Assembly (NCBI RefSeq): GCF_027214025.1 | Contig: NZ_JAPWHB010000004.1 | Coordinates: 434,001 to 498,000, forward strand | Length of the DNA stretch: 64,000 nucleotides | Reading direction: 5' to 3' | DNA from: Parahoeflea alexandrii | GTDB taxonomy: Bacteria; Pseudomonadota; Alphaproteobacteria; Rhizobiales; Rhizobiaceae | In this document: positions 7,863-16,629 of the stretch, piece after piece | How positions within the stretch are numbered: the first letter of the stretch is position 1 | How the letters are laid out: each line of letters starts with the position of its first letter | Translations under genes and position numbers: made by a program | Notes under the pieces: model-generated | What the model was told of the DNA's origin: nothing | The model's database searches: none | Seen by the model: the letters and a program-made list of their open reading frames with translations, nothing else

Positions 7863-9143
7863 TCAGTGGAACAGGGCCGGGAGCCACAGCGATAGCTGCG
7901 GGATATAGGTGACCAGCATCAGAGTGGCGAAAGCGGCGCCGTAGAATGGCCAGATGGTGCGCATCGCTTGCCATATCGGTATCTTGCCCACCGCGCAGCC
8001 GACGAACAGCACCGCCCCCACCGGAGGCGTGCACAGCCCGATGCCGAGGTTGAGGATCAGGATCACCCCGAAATGCACCGGATCGACGCCGAAGGCCGTG
8101 GCCACCGGCAGGAAGATCGGCGTGGTAATGACGATCAGCGGCGACATGTCCATGAAGGTGCCGAGGATCAGCAGCACCACGTTCATCAACAGCAGGATGA
8201 CGATCGGATTGTCCGAGAGCCCCTTGAGCATCATCACCATCGAGGCCGGGACGCGCGTATAGGCGAGCAGCCATCCAAACGCGCCGGCGCAGCCGATCAC
8301 CATCAGCACCATCGCCGTGGTGCGCACTGCCGCGAAGGTGGCGGCGACGAAATCGTTCCAGCTCAGCGACCGGTAGACGAAGAAGGTCACGAACATCGCG
8401 TAGACAACGGCGATGTTGGAGGATTCCGATGCCGTGAAGATCCCCGAGCGCACGCCTCCGAAGATGATCGCGATCAAGATAAGGCCCGGCACGGCGTTGC
8501 CAAACAGGCTGAGCAGCATCCTGAAGCCGGGGAAAGCCTCGGTCGGATAGCCGCGCCGCTTGGCCACGAACCAGGCGGCGACCATCAGCGACAATGCCAG
8601 AAGCAGGCCCGGGATGATGCCGGCGGTGAACAGGTCGGCAATCGAGATCTTCCCGCCGGCCGAAATCGAATAGATGATCATGTTGTGCGAAGGCGGGATC
8701 ATCAGCGCGATGATCGACCCGACCACCGTGATGTTGACCGCGTAGTCGACATCGTAACCGCGCTCCTTCATCTGCGGCACCATCAGCCCACCGACAGCAC
8801 TGGCGTCAGCGGCTGCCGATCCGGAAACTCCGCCGAACATGATCGAGGCAAAAATATTGACCTGCCCGAGACCGCCGCGCAGGTGGCCGACCATGGCGCC
8901 GGCCAGCGCAACCAGGCGCCGGGCGATGTCGCCGCGCACCATCAGGTCGCCGGCGAAGATGAAGAACGGGATCGCCATCAGCGCGAACACCGAGACCCCG
9001 GAATTCATCCGCTGGAACACCACGACCGGCGGCAGCCCGAGATAGGCTATGGTGGCGAAGCTCGAGACGCCGAGGCAGAACGCCACCGGCGTGCCAAGCA
9101 GCAGCAGCACCACGAAGGAGCCGAAAAGGACCCACAATTCCAT
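7863..9143 (-). CDS. dctM: TRAP transporter large permease (DctM subunit)
   Basis: The 426-residue protein has about 12 hydrophobic segments and the DctM features PFFIFAGDLMVRGDIARRLV near residue 60 and FGGVSGSAAADASAVGG near residue 110. It forms the ion-coupled channel of a tripartite ATP-independent periplasmic importer. The start MELWVLFGSF at 9143 is preferred to longer in-frame starts because it begins the first helix and lies 4 bases past the dctQ stop. With the binding protein and small permease it makes a full importer, inferred to carry uronates or unsaturated oligouronates into the pathway encoded on either side. Confidence 0.93.
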   Translation of the reverse strand: MELWVLFGSFVVLLLLGTPVAFCLGVSSFATIAYLGLPPVVVFQRMNSGVSVFALMAIPFFIFAGDLMVRGDIARRLVALAGAMVGHLRGGLGQVNIFASIMFGGVSGSAAADASAVGGLMVPQMKERGYDVDYAVNITVVGSIIALMIPPSHNMIIYSISAGGKISIADLFTAGIIPGLLLALSLMVAAWFVAKRRGYPTEAFPGFRMLLSLFGNAVPGLILIAIIFGGVRSGIFTASESSNIAVVYAMFVTFFVYRSLSWNDFVAATFAAVRTTAMVLMVIGCAGAFGWLLAYTRVPASMVMMLKGLSDNPIVILLLMNVVLLILGTFMDMSPLIVITTPIFLPVATAFGVDPVHFGVILILNLGIGLCTPPVGAVLFVGCAVGKIPIWQAMRTIWPFYGAAFATLMLVTYIPQLSLWLPALFH

Positions 9144-9147
9144 TGTC

Positions 9148-9669
9148 CTAGTCCTCCAGCTCGGTTTCGCCGAAAAGCGCCGTCGGCAGGCCTGCCAGGC
9201 GTCGTGCAATGCGTTCGATCGAGAACAGGATCACCAGCACCCCGCCGGCTACGATGGGAATGAAATCGAATGCGCCCGATATGCCCAGACTCGGCAGCAC
9301 GTTGGGTGCGGCGTTGACCGCCAGTTGTGTGCCATAGACCACCATGCCGCCGCCGAAGGCGATCACGACAAGGTCCGAGATCGACTGCATCCACAGCTTC
9401 ACATGCTCAGGCACAAGGTGAAGCATGATGTCGAAGGAAAGGTGGTAGCCCTCGCGAATGCCGACCGCGGCCCCGAGGAAAATGAACCAGCCCATGATCA
9501 TCACCGATCCGGGTTCGGTCCATGAAATGCTGTCATTGAGAACATAGCGCCAGAACACCTGGCAGGCGATCAGCACCGTCATCAGCACCAGGCCCGCTCC
9601 CGATGTCCACAGCGCAGCCTGCGCCATGGCGCTGGTTACCCGCGCCACACTTCTCATCTGGCTCTGCAC
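9148..9669 (-). CDS. dctQ: TRAP transporter small permease (DctQ subunit)
   Basis: A roughly 173-residue protein with four hydrophobic segments and the DctQ signature: FWRYVLNDSISWTEPGSVM then GAAVGIREGYHLSFDI. It links the periplasmic binding protein to DctM. There are two GTG starts in frame. GTG at 9669 lies 7 bases after a GGAGG ribosome site, whereas GTG at 9675 touches it, so 9669 is chosen. Its stop is 4 bases before dctM. Confidence 0.9.
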   Translation of the reverse strand: MQSQMRSVARVTSAMAQAALWTSGAGLVLMTVLIACQVFWRYVLNDSISWTEPGSVMIMGWFIFLGAAVGIREGYHLSFDIMLHLVPEHVKLWMQSISDLVVIAFGGGMVVYGTQLAVNAAPNVLPSLGISGAFDFIPIVAGGVLVILFSIERIARRLAGLPTALFGETELED

Positions 9670-9691
9670 GTCCACCCCTCCGTTGGGAATC

Positions 9692-9718
9692 GGCCCGCGG
9701 GAAAAGTCCCCGCGGGCC
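9692..9718 (-). terminator. Stable hairpin between dctP and dctQ
   Basis: A perfect 10-bp stem (GGCCCGCGGG/CCCGCGGGCC) closes a 7-base loop in the gap between the binding-protein gene and the small permease. No T run follows on the minus strand. In TRAP and ABC operons such a stem usually protects the upstream message or partly attenuates the downstream genes, giving more binding protein than permease. That role is inferred. Confidence 0.6.
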
Positions 9719-9729
9719 GGTGATCAAGA

Positions 9730-10710
9730 CTACTCGGTTGCCTGGATGCGGGCGACCATGTCCTTGAGCTTGTCGGACTTGACGTACTTCTCGTAGACCG
9801 GCTTCATCGCCTCGATGAACGGGGTCTTGTCGATGTCGGTGATGATCTCGCTGCCGGCGGCGCGGACCTTGTCTTCCGACTTCTTCTCCTGCGCGACCCA
9901 GAGCTCGCGCATCACCGGAACGGAGGCCTTGGCAGCGGCGCGAACCTTCTCCTGCTCGTCGGCGCTCAGCTTGTCCCAGCTCTTCTTCGACATCACCAGC
10001 ACTTCCGGCACGATCAGGTGCTGGTCGAGCGTGTAGTATTTCGCCACTTCGAAATGACCCGAGGTGTCATAGGACGGCCAGTTGTTTTCCGCACCATCGA
10101 TGACGCCGGTCTGGATCGACGAGTAGACCTCGCCGTAAGGCAGCGGCGTGGCGTTGGCGCCCAGTGCGCTGACCATGTCGACGAACATGTCGGACTGCAT
10201 GACGCGGAACTTCATGCCCTTCAGGTCTTCCATCGACTTGATCGGCTTTTCCTTGTTGTAGAAGCTGCGCGAACCGCCGTCGTAGAACGCCAGACCGATC
10301 AGGTCATGGGCGGCAAACGCGTCCAGGATCTCCTGGCCGATCGGACCGTCCATCACCTTGTGCATGTGATCGACCGAGCGGAAGATGTAGGGCAGCGAAG
10401 GAACCTGGGTTTCTTCGATGATGTTGTTGAAGGGTCCAAGGCTGACGCGGTTCAGGTCAATGGCACCGAACTGGGTCTGCTCGATCGTGTCTTTCTCCTG
10501 GCCCAGCTGGGCCGAATGGTAGATTTCGACGCACAGCTTGCCGCCGGTGCTTTCTTCGAGCATCTTGCCCATCGCCTTGACGGCTTCGACCGTCGGGTAG
10601 CCGTCGGGATGGGTGTCGGACGACTTGAGCGTGGTTTCACATGCGCTTGCGGTCATCGCCATGGCTGCGGTGGCCAGCAGCATGCCGGCCAGGGTTTTCA
10701 TCAGTTTCAT
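9730..10710 (-). CDS. dctP: TRAP transporter periplasmic solute-binding protein (DctP)
   Basis: The 326-residue protein has a Sec signal peptide ending near residue 23 ([11 protein letters not shown]...AMTASA). It has the DctP family core with [33 protein letters not shown] and [20 protein letters not shown]. The invariant arginine in KFRVMQS binds the carboxylate of ligands such as uronates. It starts behind AGGAGACTGAAC and is the first gene of the importer; uxaC lies 26 bases further upstream. Substrate: a uronate or unsaturated oligouronate, by context only. Confidence 0.92.
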   Translation of the reverse strand: MKLMKTLAGMLLATAAMAMTASACETTLKSSDTHPDGYPTVEAVKAMGKMLEESTGGKLCVEIYHSAQLGQEKDTIEQTQFGAIDLNRVSLGPFNNIIEETQVPSLPYIFRSVDHMHKVMDGPIGQEILDAFAAHDLIGLAFYDGGSRSFYNKEKPIKSMEDLKGMKFRVMQSDMFVDMVSALGANATPLPYGEVYSSIQTGVIDGAENNWPSYDTSGHFEVAKYYTLDQHLIVPEVLVMSKKSWDKLSADEQEKVRAAAKASVPVMRELWVAQEKKSEDKVRAAGSEIITDIDKTPFIEAMKPVYEKYVKSDKLKDMVARIQATE

Positions 10711-10736
10711 GTTCAGTCTCCTCCCAGAAATGGCTC

Positions 10737-12143
10737 TCAGAGCCGGTAAGCTTGCTTGGCAAGCCGATAGGCAAGGTCATTTGCGACCTCGAATGCATCC
10801 TCGCCGGAGAGCCGGCCGATCGCGACCAGCGTGGCGAGAAAGGCGCAATCCACCCGCCGGCTCACATCGTGGCGGGCGGGGATGGAACAGAAGGCACGTG
10901 TATCGTCGTTGAAGCCGACGGTGTTGTAGAAGCCGGCGGTTTCAGTGGTCATCTCGCGAAACCGCCGCATGCCCTCGGGGCTGTCGTGAAACCACCAGGC
11001 AGGACCGAGCTTCAGCGCCGGATAGGCGCCGGCAAGCGGCGCCAGTTCCCGGGCATAGCTGGTCTCGTCGAGCGTGAAGACGATGATTGTGAGATCCTTC
11101 TCCAGCCCCACCGCATCGAGAAGCGGCTTGAGCGCGCGGACATAGTCGGTCCGGGTCGGGATATCGAAGCCCTTGTCGCGCCCGAACGCCGCCATGATCG
11201 GGTCGGAATGGTTGCGGTGGCTGCCCGGATGGATCTGCAGCACCAGCCCGTCTTCCAGGCTCATGCGCGCCATCTCGGTCAGCATGTGCCCGCGGAACGC
11301 ATCGGCCTCCTCCGCCGAACACGTTCCCTTGAGCGCTTTGGCGAAAAGCGCCGCTGCCTCCGGTGCAGACAGGTTCTCGGTGCGCGCCGTCGGGTGGCCG
11401 TGATCCGAAGATGTCGCGCCGAACTCCTTGAAATAGGCGCGGCGGATGCGGTGGCTGCGCAGGTAACCTTCCCAGGTCGACGTGTCCTCGCCGGTCAACG
11501 CGCCGAGTTGTTCGACATTGGCGGCAAAGCCGGCAAATTCCGGATCCACGACCGCATCCGGGCGATAGGCGGTGACCACCCGACCCTTCCAGCCGCTGTC
11601 GCGGATCATCCGGTGCCAGCGCAGATCGTCGAGCGGGCCCTCGGTTGTGGCGATCGCCTCGATGTTGAACCGCTCGAACAGCGCCCGCGGCAGGAATTGC
11701 GGCTTTGTCAGGCACTCGGCGATATGGTCATAGGTCTGGTCAGCCGTCGCCTTCGAAACCGGCGTCGTCATGCCGAACACGTCCTGGAACGCATGATCGA
11801 GCCACAGCCGCGACGGCGTACCCCGGAACAGGTGATAGTTCTCGGCAAACAGCCGCCAGATCTTGCGGCCGTCGGTCTCGGTCGGGCCGCCATCAACGCG
11901 CGGCACGCCGAGGCTCTCGAGGCTGATCCCCTGCGAAAACAGCATGCGGAAGACGTAGTGGTCCGGCGTGATGAACAATTGAGCCGGATCGGAAAACGGC
12001 TGGTTTTCGGCATACCAGCGCGGATCGGTATGACCGTGCGGGCTGATGATCGGCTTGTCGGCAACTGTCTGATAGAGTTCGCGCGCGATTCCCCGCGTCT
12101 GCGGGTCCACCGGAAACAATCTGTCAGGGGCCAACAATGTCAC
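10737..12143 (-). CDS. uxaC: Glucuronate (uronate) isomerase
   Basis: The 468-residue protein is Uxa[17 protein letters not shown] near the N-terminus carries the metal-site [27 protein letters not shown] and [18 protein letters not shown] all fit the amidohydrolase-like family. It converts glucuronate to fructuronate (also galacturonate to tagaturonate). GTG at 12143 is the preferred start: GGAGG sits 6 bases upstream, and family members begin at this point. The frame stays open upstream to 12191 without a ribosome site. First gene of the minus-strand uronate operon; only the fructuronate branch enzymes are encoded nearby. Confidence 0.94.
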   Translation of the reverse strand: MTLLAPDRLFPVDPQTRGIARELYQTVADKPIISPHGHTDPRWYAENQPFSDPAQLFITPDHYVFRMLFSQGISLESLGVPRVDGGPTETDGRKIWRLFAENYHLFRGTPSRLWLDHAFQDVFGMTTPVSKATADQTYDHIAECLTKPQFLPRALFERFNIEAIATTEGPLDDLRWHRMIRDSGWKGRVVTAYRPDAVVDPEFAGFAANVEQLGALTGEDTSTWEGYLRSHRIRRAYFKEFGATSSDHGHPTARTENLSAPEAAALFAKALKGTCSAEEADAFRGHMLTEMARMSLEDGLVLQIHPGSHRNHSDPIMAAFGRDKGFDIPTRTDYVRALKPLLDAVGLEKDLTIIVFTLDETSYARELAPLAGAYPALKLGPAWWFHDSPEGMRRFREMTTETAGFYNTVGFNDDTRAFCSIPARHDVSRRVDCAFLATLVAIGRLSGEDAFEVANDLAYRLAKQAYRL

Positions 12144-12202
12144 CCTAGTCCTCCCAAACAGGCCGCTTGTCGAAGCGCCCCTTTCAATCAATCTGGTAAT
12201 GT

Positions 12203-12222
12203 AATATGCTAGTATGCATATT
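12203..12222. promoter_or_regulatory. Palindromic operator candidate between uxaC and the GntR regulator
   Basis: AATATGC-TAGTAT-GCATATT is a perfect 7-6-7 inverted repeat in the gap between the divergent uxaC and GntR genes, 20 bases before the regulator start. It is AT-rich in a GC-rich neighbourhood, as expected for a FadR-type GntR operator that would control both sides. The dyad is seen directly; binding is inferred. Confidence 0.6.
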
Positions 12223-12241
12223 GAGTCAACGGAGTGAACGC

Positions 12242-12946
12242 ATGTCCGTATCTTCCTCCTTGCGGAATCTGGAACCGCTCAATCGTCCATCGGTGGCCGA
12301 TACCGTGTTTGACGAATTGCACAGCCAGATCCTGCTGCTGGAACTTCCGCCAGGCACCAAGATGTCCGAAGTCGAGGTGGCCAAGGCGTTTGGCGTCTCG
12401 CGCCAGCCGGTCCGCGATGCCTTCTACCGCCTGTCCAAGCTTGGCTTCCTGTCAATCCGGCCGCAGCGGGCGACGCTCGTTTCCCAGATCTCCTCGACCG
12501 CCGTGCTGCAGGCACGTTTCATTCGCAGCGCCATCGAGGCCGAAACCGTCCGCATGGCATGCCAGGTGCTGACAGACGACGACATGACCGCACTTGACGC
12601 GATCATCGAAAAGCAACGGCAGGCAGTGGAGGCCAGGGATCCGGTCAGCTTCCACGGCTATGACGACCAGTTCCACAAGGAAATCTGCGAACGTGCCGGG
12701 CTTGGATTTGCTTGGGACATCATTCGCGAGAACAAGGCGCACATGGATCGGGTGCGGTTCCTTTCCCTGTCCTTCGCCTCACAGGACGCCTTCGGCGATC
12801 ACTTGCTCATCATGGATGCACTCAGGGCCCGGGACGAAACCCTGGCCGTGCAGAACATGCGCGAGCATCTTTCCCGCATCAAGAAGCAGATCGTCCGCAT
12901 CCGCGCCGATCACGAACGCTACTTCGCCGACGAGACCGATGCATGA
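12242..12946 (+). CDS. GntR/FadR-family regulator of the uronate operon
   Basis: A 234-residue regulator. The N-terminal winged helix-turn-helix (about 15-80) contains LPPGTKMSEVEVAKAFGVSR and PVRDAFYRLSKLGFLSIRPQR. The all-helical FCD ligand domain (about 95-220) has metal-ligand-like FHGYDDQFHKEI and a late HLLIMDAL. The start at 12242 follows GGAG by 7 bases. It overlaps kdgK by one ATGA and faces the uronate operon across a palindrome. It is probably a repressor relieved by a pathway intermediate, as ExuR and UxuR are; the effector is unknown. Confidence 0.88.
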   Translation: MSVSSSLRNLEPLNRPSVADTVFDELHSQILLLELPPGTKMSEVEVAKAFGVSRQPVRDAFYRLSKLGFLSIRPQRATLVSQISSTAVLQARFIRSAIEAETVRMACQVLTDDDMTALDAIIEKQRQAVEARDPVSFHGYDDQFHKEICERAGLGFAWDIIRENKAHMDRVRFLSLSFASQDAFGDHLLIMDALRARDETLAVQNMREHLSRIKKQIVRIRADHERYFADETDA

Positions 12947-13845
12947 CACAGACTTTCCTGTCGATTGGCGAATGCATGGTCGAAATGGCGCCGGCCGCGT
13001 CGGGTGACTATCACCTTGGGTTTGCCGGCGACACGCTCAACACCGCCTGGTATGCGCGGAAAACATTCAGTGCGGAGTGGGACATTGCCTACTACACCGC
13101 CGTCGGCCAGGACGCGGTGTCTCAACGCATGACGGATTTCATCCGCGACGCCGGCATCCGCACCGACTTGATCCGCACCCTGCCCGATCGCACGGTCGGT
13201 CTCTATCTGATCCAACTCGACAACGGCGAGCGCAGCTTCGCCTATTGGCGCTCGGATTCGGCCGCCCGCAGGCTTGCCGCAAACACGGCCGCATTCCACG
13301 CAGCCTTGGCGGCCGCCAACGTCATCTTCTTCTCGGGAATTACCCTTGCGATCCTCTCGCCGGCGGACCGGGAAACCCTGCTTTCGGAAATTGCGAAAGC
13401 CCGCAGCGCCGGTGCCACCGTGGCCTTCGATCCAAATCTCAGGCCCCGCCTTTGGGAAAATGCCGACACGATGCGCGACGCCGTGATGGCGGCAGCCCGG
13501 GTCAGCGACATCCTGTTGCCCTCGTTCGATGATGACGCGAACGCGTTTGGCGACGTCGCGACGGAGCAAACCGCGCAACGCTATGCCGGGGCAGGCGTGC
13601 GCCTCGTCGTTGTCAAGAATGCCGGCAGCGAGATGCTTGCGCTGGAAGACGGCAAGATCACCCGCTTCGGGCCTGCTCCCGTCACTGATATCGTCGACAG
13701 CACGGCTGCCGGCGACAGTTTCAACGCGGCATTTCTCGCCCGCTATCTCGAGAGCCGGGACGTGATCAAGGGACTTGCTGCCGGATCCGCCCTGGCCGCC
13801 GCCGTCATCCAGCAGCGCGGCGCTCTCATCGATCTCGCCACCTGA
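12943..13845 (+). CDS. kdgK: PfkB-family sugar kinase, 2-keto-3-deoxygluconate kinase
   Basis: The 300-residue protein fits PfkB carbohydrate kinases. It has an N-terminal substrate region (GECMVEMAP...LGFAGDTLNTAWYARK), an internal VAFDPNLRPRLW block, and the second PfkB signature DIVDSTAAGDSFNAAFLARY, whose aspartate is the catalytic base. KdgK phosphorylates KDG to KDPG, the point where both uronate routes in this window meet. The start overlaps the GntR stop (ATGA). The next step, KDPG aldolase, is not in the window. Confidence 0.88.
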   Translation: MTQTFLSIGECMVEMAPAASGDYHLGFAGDTLNTAWYARKTFSAEWDIAYYTAVGQDAVSQRMTDFIRDAGIRTDLIRTLPDRTVGLYLIQLDNGERSFAYWRSDSAARRLAANTAAFHAALAAANVIFFSGITLAILSPADRETLLSEIAKARSAGATVAFDPNLRPRLWENADTMRDAVMAAARVSDILLPSFDDDANAFGDVATEQTAQRYAGAGVRLVVVKNAGSEMLALEDGKITRFGPAPVTDIVDSTAAGDSFNAAFLARYLESRDVIKGLAAGSALAAAVIQQRGALIDLAT

Positions 13846-13893
13846 CAGGAAATGTCGCGACACCGTGCACGGGTGTGGCCACAAATTCCTGCG

Positions 13894-14613
13894 TCAGACA
13901 AGCTTGTTTGATATCCGTTCAAAGCCGTCCTTGATCACCTGCTCCATCGCAGCCGACGCAGCTTCGCCATCCTTGCGCTCGATCGCCTCGACGATCAGCC
14001 GGTGCTTGTTCGCGGTCGCCACATGCCTGTCGGATTCGCCATAGGGCGAGCTCATCTTGAAGCTCGTCACCAGCGCTGCCTCGATCAGGTTGCCGACCGA
14101 CAGCATGAACGGATTGCCCGATGCGGCGTGCAGCGCCAGGTGAAATTTCAGGTCGGCCTGGGCGAAACTCTCGTCGGAGTTGGCCCTGCTCATCTCCTCG
14201 GCATGCTTGTAGAGCACCGCGATCTCGTCCTTGCCGGCCCGTTCGGCTGCCAGACGGGCCGCAAAGGGCTCGATGGCATAGCGCATGTCGGTCAGGTGCC
14301 TGAGAAAGGTCACATCGACGCCGGTTTCGATATGCCAGACCAGGACATCCGCATCGAAAAGGTTCCAGTCCGACCGCTCGGTGATGCGTGTCCCGATCCG
14401 GGCCTTCGGTATGATCATGCCCTTCGCGGTCAGGGTCTTCATTGCCTCACGCAGCACGGTGCGCGAAACGTCGAACTTTTCCACCAGTTCCGCATCGCCC
14501 GGCAGCAGGGTTCCGCTCGGATAGATCCCGCTCACGATCTCCTTGCCAAGCTCGTTGACCACGAACGAATGCTGGCTGCGATTGGCGCGTTCGGAAAAGC
14601 TGGTGTTGAGCAA
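13894..14613 (-). CDS. GntR/FadR-family transcriptional regulator
   Basis: A 239-residue FadR-type regulator. The winged HTH contains GTLLPGDAELVEKFDVSRTV and LREAMKTLTAKGMI. The FCD domain has RYAIEPFAARLAAER, then DLKFHLALHAASGN and HRLIVEAIE, giving the usual histidine/aspartate metal pocket. TTG at 14613 is chosen: GGAGA lies 6 bases upstream and the protein then starts like its family. It is the last gene of the ytfQRT-yjfF-type operon, 19 bases after yjfF, so it probably senses the imported sugar or its product and controls that operon. Confidence 0.85.
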   Translation of the reverse strand: MLNTSFSERANRSQHSFVVNELGKEIVSGIYPSGTLLPGDAELVEKFDVSRTVLREAMKTLTAKGMIIPKARIGTRITERSDWNLFDADVLVWHIETGVDVTFLRHLTDMRYAIEPFAARLAAERAGKDEIAVLYKHAEEMSRANSDESFAQADLKFHLALHAASGNPFMLSVGNLIEAALVTSFKMSSPYGESDRHVATANKHRLIVEAIERKDGEAASAAMEQVIKDGFERISNKLV

Positions 14614-14632
14614 ATATTCTCTCCCTGGCCGT

Positions 14633-15604
14633 CTATCCCCCGGCCGCCCGTCTCTTGCCTGAAGTCCAGACCAGCCCCTTTTGTAGCACGATGAATGCAA
14701 ACAGCAGCATTCCGATCAGGATCTTGGTCCACCAGCTCGACAGCGTGCCGTCGAAGATGATGTAGGTCTGGATAAGCCCCATTATCAGAACCCCGATCAA
14801 GGTTCCTGCGACAAATCCGCTACCGCCTGTCAGCAAGGTGCCGCCGATCACCACCGCGGCGATGGCATCGAGCTCCACCCCGACCGTTGCCAGCGAGTAG
14901 CCGGCCGAGGTGTAGATCGAAAACACGATTCCGGCCAGCCCCGCCAGGAAGCCGGAAAGCGCGTAGATGCCGACGGTCGTGCGCCCGACGGGAACGCCCA
15001 TCAGCCGCGCCGTCTGGACCCCGCCGCCAACGGCATAGACATTGGTGCCGAACCGGGTCCGGTGCGCCAGCATGATCCCGGCCAGGAACACCACGAGCAT
15101 CATGCCGCCGATCAGTGTCAGCCGTCCCTTGCCCGGCATCAGCCAATAGCTGCGCTGCAGCACCTCGTAGAACTCATGCGTGATTGGAACGGAATCGATC
15201 GACAGCACATAGGCCATGCCGCGGGCCAGGAACATGCCGGCAAGCGTGACGATGAACGGCGGCATCTCAAGATAATGGATCACCCCGCCCATCGCCGCGC
15301 CGAACAGCGTCGTCAGCACCAGAAGAGCCGCGAAGACAGCGAGCGGATGCAGGCCGGTGTCACGCAGCATGACCGCGATGAAGACCCCGGAAAAGGCAAT
15401 AACCGATCCGACCGACAGGTCGATACCGCCGGAGATGATGACGAACGTCATGCCCACCGCGACGATGCCCAGGAACGCGTTGTCGGTCAGAAGGTTGCCA
15501 ATCACCCGGGTCGACAGCATCGCCGGATATTGCGCGTAACAGACCGCATAGGCCGCAAGAAAGATCACGAGCGTTGCCAGGAGCGGCAAGAGACGGGAAT
15601 TCAT
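14633..15604 (-). CDS. yjfF: Sugar ABC transporter permease, YjfF-like
   Basis: The 323-residue BPD_transp_2-type permease has about nine hydrophobic segments. It carries the family motif FVIISGGIDLSVGSVIAFSG and the cytoplasmic loop with ELDAIAAVVIGGTLLTGGSG that contacts the ATPase. It overlaps the YtfT-like permease by 4 bases. With that gene, YtfR- and YtfQ-like genes it forms a complete pentose/hexose importer; in E. coli the orthologous set imports galactofuranose. The substrate here is not proven. Confidence 0.85.
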   Translation of the reverse strand: MNSRLLPLLATLVIFLAAYAVCYAQYPAMLSTRVIGNLLTDNAFLGIVAVGMTFVIISGGIDLSVGSVIAFSGVFIAVMLRDTGLHPLAVFAALLVLTTLFGAAMGGVIHYLEMPPFIVTLAGMFLARGMAYVLSIDSVPITHEFYEVLQRSYWLMPGKGRLTLIGGMMLVVFLAGIMLAHRTRFGTNVYAVGGGVQTARLMGVPVGRTTVGIYALSGFLAGLAGIVFSIYTSAGYSLATVGVELDAIAAVVIGGTLLTGGSGFVAGTLIGVLIMGLIQTYIIFDGTLSSWWTKILIGMLLFAFIVLQKGLVWTSGKRRAAGG

Positions 15605-16629
15605 GGCTCCACCACCTTTTTCTCCTGGCCGGCAGCATCTGCCCTGGCCGTGGACAGGAACGCCAGAACGGTGCGCACGCGCGGCGACTGGAGGACGAGA
15701 ATGATCAGGATGATCACCGCCTTGATGATCAGGTTGAACTCGGGCGGGAAGCCAGAAAGCAGGATTCCGGTATTGACCGCCTGGATGATCAGCGCGCCGA
15801 TCAGCGACGCAATCAGCGAGAACCGCCCGCCGAGCAGCGAGGTTCCGCCGATCACCACCGCCAGGATCGCGTCAAGCTCGAGCCAGAGCCCGGCATTGTT
15901 CGCGTCCGCGCCACGGATGTCTGCCGCCGCGATGATGCCGGCCAGCGCCGCGCACAGGCCCGAAGTCATGTAGACCGCGACCAGCAGCACGCGCGTGTTG
16001 ACGCCCGCAAGCGTGCTGGCGCGGAAATTGATGCCGATCGCCTCGATCAGCATGCCGAGCGCCGAGCGCCGCACGATCAGCGTCACCAGCGCACCGGTCA
16101 GGATCGCGATGATGATCGGCGTCGGCACGGTCAGCAGCGACCCCGAGCCGAAGAAGATCATCCCCTCGTGGTTGAATGTCAGGATCGCGCCTTCGGTGAT
16201 CAATTGCGCGATGCCGCGCCCGGCCACCATCAGGATCAGTGTCGCCACGATCGGCTGGATGCCGAGAAACGCCACCAGCAGCCCGTTCCATAATCCGCAA
16301 GCGAGGCCCGCGGCGAGCGCCATGAGAAGCGTCGGCAGAAGGCCGTAGCCTTCGGTGATCCCCCAGGCAGCCACCGCGCCGCATATCGCCATCACCGCGC
16401 CGACCGACAGGTCGATGCCGCCTGTCGCGATCACCAGCGTCATCCCGATCGCCAGCAACGCCACCGGTGCGCCGCGATTGAAGATGTCGACCGGGCTGCC
16501 ATAGAGGCGCCCGTTGGCGAGCGAGATCTCGAAGAAGCCGGGAAACATGATCGATATCAGCCCGACGACCAGCGCCAGCGTGATCAGCTGCGGCAGGATC
16601 CTGCGAAGCAGGAGCTTGAACCCGGTCAA
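15601..16629 (-). CDS. ytfT: Sugar ABC transporter permease, YtfT-like
   Basis: The 342-residue permease has the same fold as its neighbour, with MTLVIATGGIDLSVGAVMAI and WLELDAILAVVIGGTSLLGG. It starts at TTG 16629, overlapping the ATPase stop by 4 bases, with GGAGG 7 bases upstream inside the ATPase gene. The frame remains open far upstream but that would be antisense-like padding over the ATPase gene. It acts with the YjfF-like protein as a heterodimeric channel. Confidence 0.85.
   Translation of the reverse strand: MTGFKLLLRRILPQLITLALVVGLISIMFPGFFEISLANGRLYGSPVDIFNRGAPVALLAIGMTLVIATGGIDLSVGAVMAICGAVAAWGITEGYGLLPTLLMALAAGLACGLWNGLLVAFLGIQPIVATLILMVAGRGIAQLITEGAILTFNHEGMIFFGSGSLLTVPTPIIIAILTGALVTLIVRRSALGMLIEAIGINFRASTLAGVNTRVLLVAVYMTSGLCAALAGIIAAADIRGADANNAGLWLELDAILAVVIGGTSLLGGRFSLIASLIGALIIQAVNTGILLSGFPPEFNLIIKAVIILIILVLQSPRVRTVLAFLSTARADAAGQEKKVVEP

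Noticed and set aside
13846-13893. Terminator between convergent kdgK and the GntR gene
   Set aside because: ACACC/GGGTGT and CAGGAA/TTCCTG arms exist but the stems are short, interrupted and lack T runs.
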